Below are positions 61,975 to 64,000 of a stretch of DNA of 64,000 nt, piece after piece (position 1 is the first letter of the stretch; each line of letters starts with the position of its first letter). Origin of the DNA: Lysobacterales bacterium (lineage in GTDB: Bacteria; Pseudomonadota; Gammaproteobacteria; Xanthomonadales; Ahniellaceae). Both the position numbers and the translations under genes were made by a program. Below the pieces are notes generated by a model, which was given only the letters and a program-made list of their open reading frames with translations, had not been told where the DNA came from and made no database searches. Location: positions 124,001-188,000 of the forward strand of contig JACPFU010000014.1 of NCBI GenBank assembly GCA_016182785.1. The letters are read 5' to 3'.

Positions 61975-62307
61975 TCAACCTCTCGTCGTTTCGGCTTCTA
62001 CGAAGGCCGCAGGCTCGACCTGGCGCAGCGGGATGACGCGTTCCTGTGACGACAGGTGCAGAATCGTGCCAGCGCGGATGGTGCGGTCTTCCGGCACCGC
62101 GATGACGACGGCGACAACCGGCGCACCGGCACCCGCGATGCCGAAGCCGGCGATGGCATGGAAGTCGCCGGCACCGCGCGCCTCGGCGATGCGATTGGCG
62201 CGCGTCAGGACCACGTCGGGCGAGTGGTCAAGCACGAAGGGCATGCCCGGCTCGACGTCGGTGACGATGGGACGAAGTTGGTTCGACAGCGTGATGGTGG
62301 CTTTCAC
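61975..62307 (-). CDS. Small phage protein of unknown function
   Basis: A 110-residue protein starting at a GTG that overlaps the transposase stop (GTGA). Beta-rich (ITLSNQLRPIVTDVEPGMPF; VVAVVIAVPEDRTIRAGTI); no family recognised. Confidence 0.5.
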   Translation of the reverse strand: MKATITLSNQLRPIVTDVEPGMPFVLDHSPDVVLTRANRIAEARGAGDFHAIAGFGIAGAGAPVVAVVIAVPEDRTIRAGTILHLSSQERVIPLRQVEPAAFVEAETTRG

Positions 62308-64000
62308 GATACGGCCCTCAGGTGGCGGGTGGTGGTGGAAACACTGGCGGGTGCGTTGATGCGCTCTGCGAGCGCATTGATCTCGTCTTCCGGCACGCCT
62401 GCCGGGAACAGCTGCGCGACGAGCGCGTTTTCCTCAGGCGTGATGCGCCTTCGAAGAATGGAAGCCAGCGCCTTCAGCGCGGCCACGTGATCCAGCGGCT
62501 TCAGCTCGATCTGCACCGGCGTAGGCACGTCCATTTCGGTGCCGCGGCGCTGCATGAACTGAGGGAGTTGCGACTTGCGATCGGCAATGTGCTTGTAGGG
62601 ATCGATTGCGCCGTCAAAGGCCACACGCCCGCGCTTGCGGGCTGCGATCGCTTCGTTCTCATCGCGCGTGCCGAACGCCATCTCGCGAAGATCTTTGCGA
62701 GCCACATCGACAGGGCGTTCTACGTGCGGCTTGTATTCCTCACCGATCGTGGCTGCGCCTTCGTAGAACCCGAATTGATCCTTTTGCATCGGCGTGCATT
62801 CGGTGTAGCGCTCGATGCCGCCACGATCCTTAGCGATGACCCAGACATTCGGCTTCCGGTGCGCGTTGGTCGATACGCGTACCTGGTCGCCAGCGCTGAG
62901 GTCAGCGATGTGCTCGACGCTGTACCGCAGGCCGCCGAAAGAAACGCAGAGGTCTCCGGTGATCTTGCGTTCCACCGGTGCGCTATTCAGGAGCATGCGC
63001 AGCTCTTCGGCGGGCGGACCGATCAGCAGCTGCTCCGACCGGATCATCTGCCACGCGCCATATCGCGTATGGCCGTGACGCGAGCAGATCGCCATCGAGT
63101 TAAGGTCGATCTGCCAGTCGTCAACGAGCCGATTCAGTTCCTCAATCGTCGGCACGCCCATGAACGCAAGGCCGCTCTCAAACTGGCACTCGACCAGGTT
63201 GTTGGCGTTCTCCACGCCGCCCTTGGCCCGCGCTGCGCGCGCCTTGTGGGTTTCGTGTCGAACACCGAGGTGCGAGAACATGTTCTTGATCGGCGCGCTT
63301 CGATTCGCACTGCCCTTGTCCCAATAGATCAAGCTGGGCCAGCCGTGCATCAGAAAGCGGTCGCGTTTGCTGGTCGCTTCAACCAGGAAGTCGAACAGCA
63401 CTTCCGTCGACTCGCCAGGTGTTTCGAAATAGCGGACGAAGATCGCGCTGCTCGCGTGGTCCCACTGGACGTAGCGCCACAGCTTCTTGCTTCGATGCAG
63501 AATCTCGAGGTTCTCGAGCTTGTTCTTGTAGATCAGCTCGTCGTCCGCGCGCATGACGCCGACGCGACCATCGGGCAGCCTGTAGAGCACGCACAAGCTG
63601 GGATCGATTTCCCAAACGTGGTTCGGGTGGTTGCTGCGCAAGCGCACGTGTGCAGATGGCCGCTCAACCTGCCGGAAGTGCACCTTGAGCTGCATCATGC
63701 GCCGCGCCATCGTGCGCTCGCTGCATGCGACCGTGAGCAAGCCGTTGGCCCGGGCTTTCTGCATCGCCGCGCCGATCGACATCAGCCGCTTGTCGTTGTC
63801 TCGGTACGCCGCTGAGATGATGCCGGCGACCTTCATCACTTCTTTGTCTGGTACGGCCGACCGGCCAGCGTCATTGCGTTGCTTCCGATCACTGGCGTAG
63901 CCGAGCGATTTCAGGTCTTGCCACACAGCTTGCGGCGAACAGCTGAGCTTGTTCGCCGCATCGCGCACCAGCGCGCCGCGCGATCCGTGCGAGCCATCGT
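62304..64000 (-). CDS. Mu-like DDE transposase, 5' end beyond the window
   Basis: The reading frame is open through the right window edge, so the N-terminus is missing; 565 codons are visible. An HTH (NKLSCSPQAVWQDLKSLGY) precedes the rve-type catalytic core, with candidate DDE residues in WEIDPS (about 63,609), IYWDKGS (about 63,320) and GGVENANN (about 63,215). The last third resembles the Mu transposase C-terminal region. It catalyses replicative transposition. Confidence 0.9.
   Translation of the reverse strand, partial: DGSHGSRGALVRDAANKLSCSPQAVWQDLKSLGYASDRKQRNDAGRSAVPDKEVMKVAGIISAAYRDNDKRLMSIGAAMQKARANGLLTVACSERTMARRMMQLKVHFRQVERPSAHVRLRSNHPNHVWEIDPSLCVLYRLPDGRVGVMRADDELIYKNKLENLEILHRSKKLWRYVQWDHASSAIFVRYFETPGESTEVLFDFLVEATSKRDRFLMHGWPSLIYWDKGSANRSAPIKNMFSHLGVRHETHKARAARAKGGVENANNLVECQFESGLAFMGVPTIEELNRLVDDWQIDLNSMAICSRHGHTRYGAWQMIRSEQLLIGPPAEELRMLLNSAPVERKITGDLCVSFGGLRYSVEHIADLSAGDQVRVSTNAHRKPNVWVIAKDRGGIERYTECTPMQKDQFGFYEGAATIGEEYKPHVERPVDVARKDLREMAFGTRDENEAIAARKRGRVAFDGAIDPYKHIADRKSQLPQFMQRRGTEMDVPTPVQIELKPLDHVAALKALASILRRRITPEENALVAQLFPAGVPEDEINALAERINAPASVSTTTRHLRAVS

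Larger units (their letters stand above)
55766..64000 (-). mobile_element. Mu-like transposable phage, early module (partial)
   Basis: Thirteen leftward genes, most coupled by 4-20 nt overlaps: DDE transposase, two small proteins, AAA ATPase (B-protein analogue), small protein, zinc-finger protein, two small proteins, Gam, small protein, HNH protein, a small protein, GemA, Mor and a Cys-cluster protein. This is the early/middle region of Mu-like phages of the B3/BcepMu type. No repressor, lysis, head or tail genes are in the window; they could lie beyond 64,000 or be lost. Confidence 0.85.

Noticed and set aside
1..64000. tRNA, rRNA or CRISPR
   Set aside because: No gap longer than 300 nt is left without a gene, and none of the intergenic regions shows tRNA arms, rRNA or spaced direct repeats.

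Overview
The window is high-GC DNA, close to 68% over most of its length by eye. It reads as a chromosomal segment of a gammaproteobacterium of the Lysobacterales (Xanthomonadales), probably near Rhodanobacteraceae or Lysobacteraceae. The evidence is gene content and order: petABC-sspA-sspB, an Oar-type TonB receptor, an ECF sigma factor paired with a Ser/Thr kinase, CCCTCTCCC-type intergenic hairpins, and many secreted proteins ending in a DGFE-like motif. This is inference from content, not a phylogeny.

Layout. 1-1.1 kb: the 3' part of pilU and a DUF2007 gene. 1.1-6.8 kb: a phosphate-starvation operon (porin-pstS-pstC-pstA-pstB-phoU) preceded by a clear Pho box. 7.0-10.8 kb: a Cys-rich secreted protein, an HPt protein, an acetyltransferase and ybeY-phoH. 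10.9-27.4 kb: an accessory block with a propeller-type sensor kinase, a frameshifted hemerythrin histidine kinase, a lipoprotein, four large secreted beta-helix-type proteins, a DUF11 protein, then an ECF sigma factor and a transmembrane Ser/Thr kinase. 27.4-43.3 kb: mostly housekeeping genes (miaB, a lytic transglycosylase, a DegS-like protease, petABC, sspAB, nadC, purEK, sodB, grxD), plus a kinase/FHA pair. 43.5-49.4 kb: a TonB-dependent receptor, a cNMP-rhodanese protein and ppnN. 49.4-55.6 kb: type IV pilin and minor pilin genes of visibly lower GC. 55.8-64 kb: the early module of a Mu-like transposable phage, read leftward and cut by the window edge.

The most interesting part is the 14-27 kb block. 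Four secreted-protein genes carry the same promoter-like motif just upstream of their start codons (TGTCRG, 16-19 nt, then a GTATG-like box). The copy at 24.51 kb lies in the short gap shared with the ECF sigma gene. These proteins, a DUF11 protein and a Cys-rich protein end in variants of one short C-terminal motif (hydrophobic-x-DGFE). The proposal is a phosphorylation-controlled ECF regulon for a family of DGFE-tagged exported proteins. A second candidate novelty is the minor pilin operon: its PilX-like (557 aa) and PilV-like (913 aa, with calcium-binding thrombospondin type 3 repeats) products are several times the usual size, and no pilY1 is present between 49.4 and 55.6 kb.
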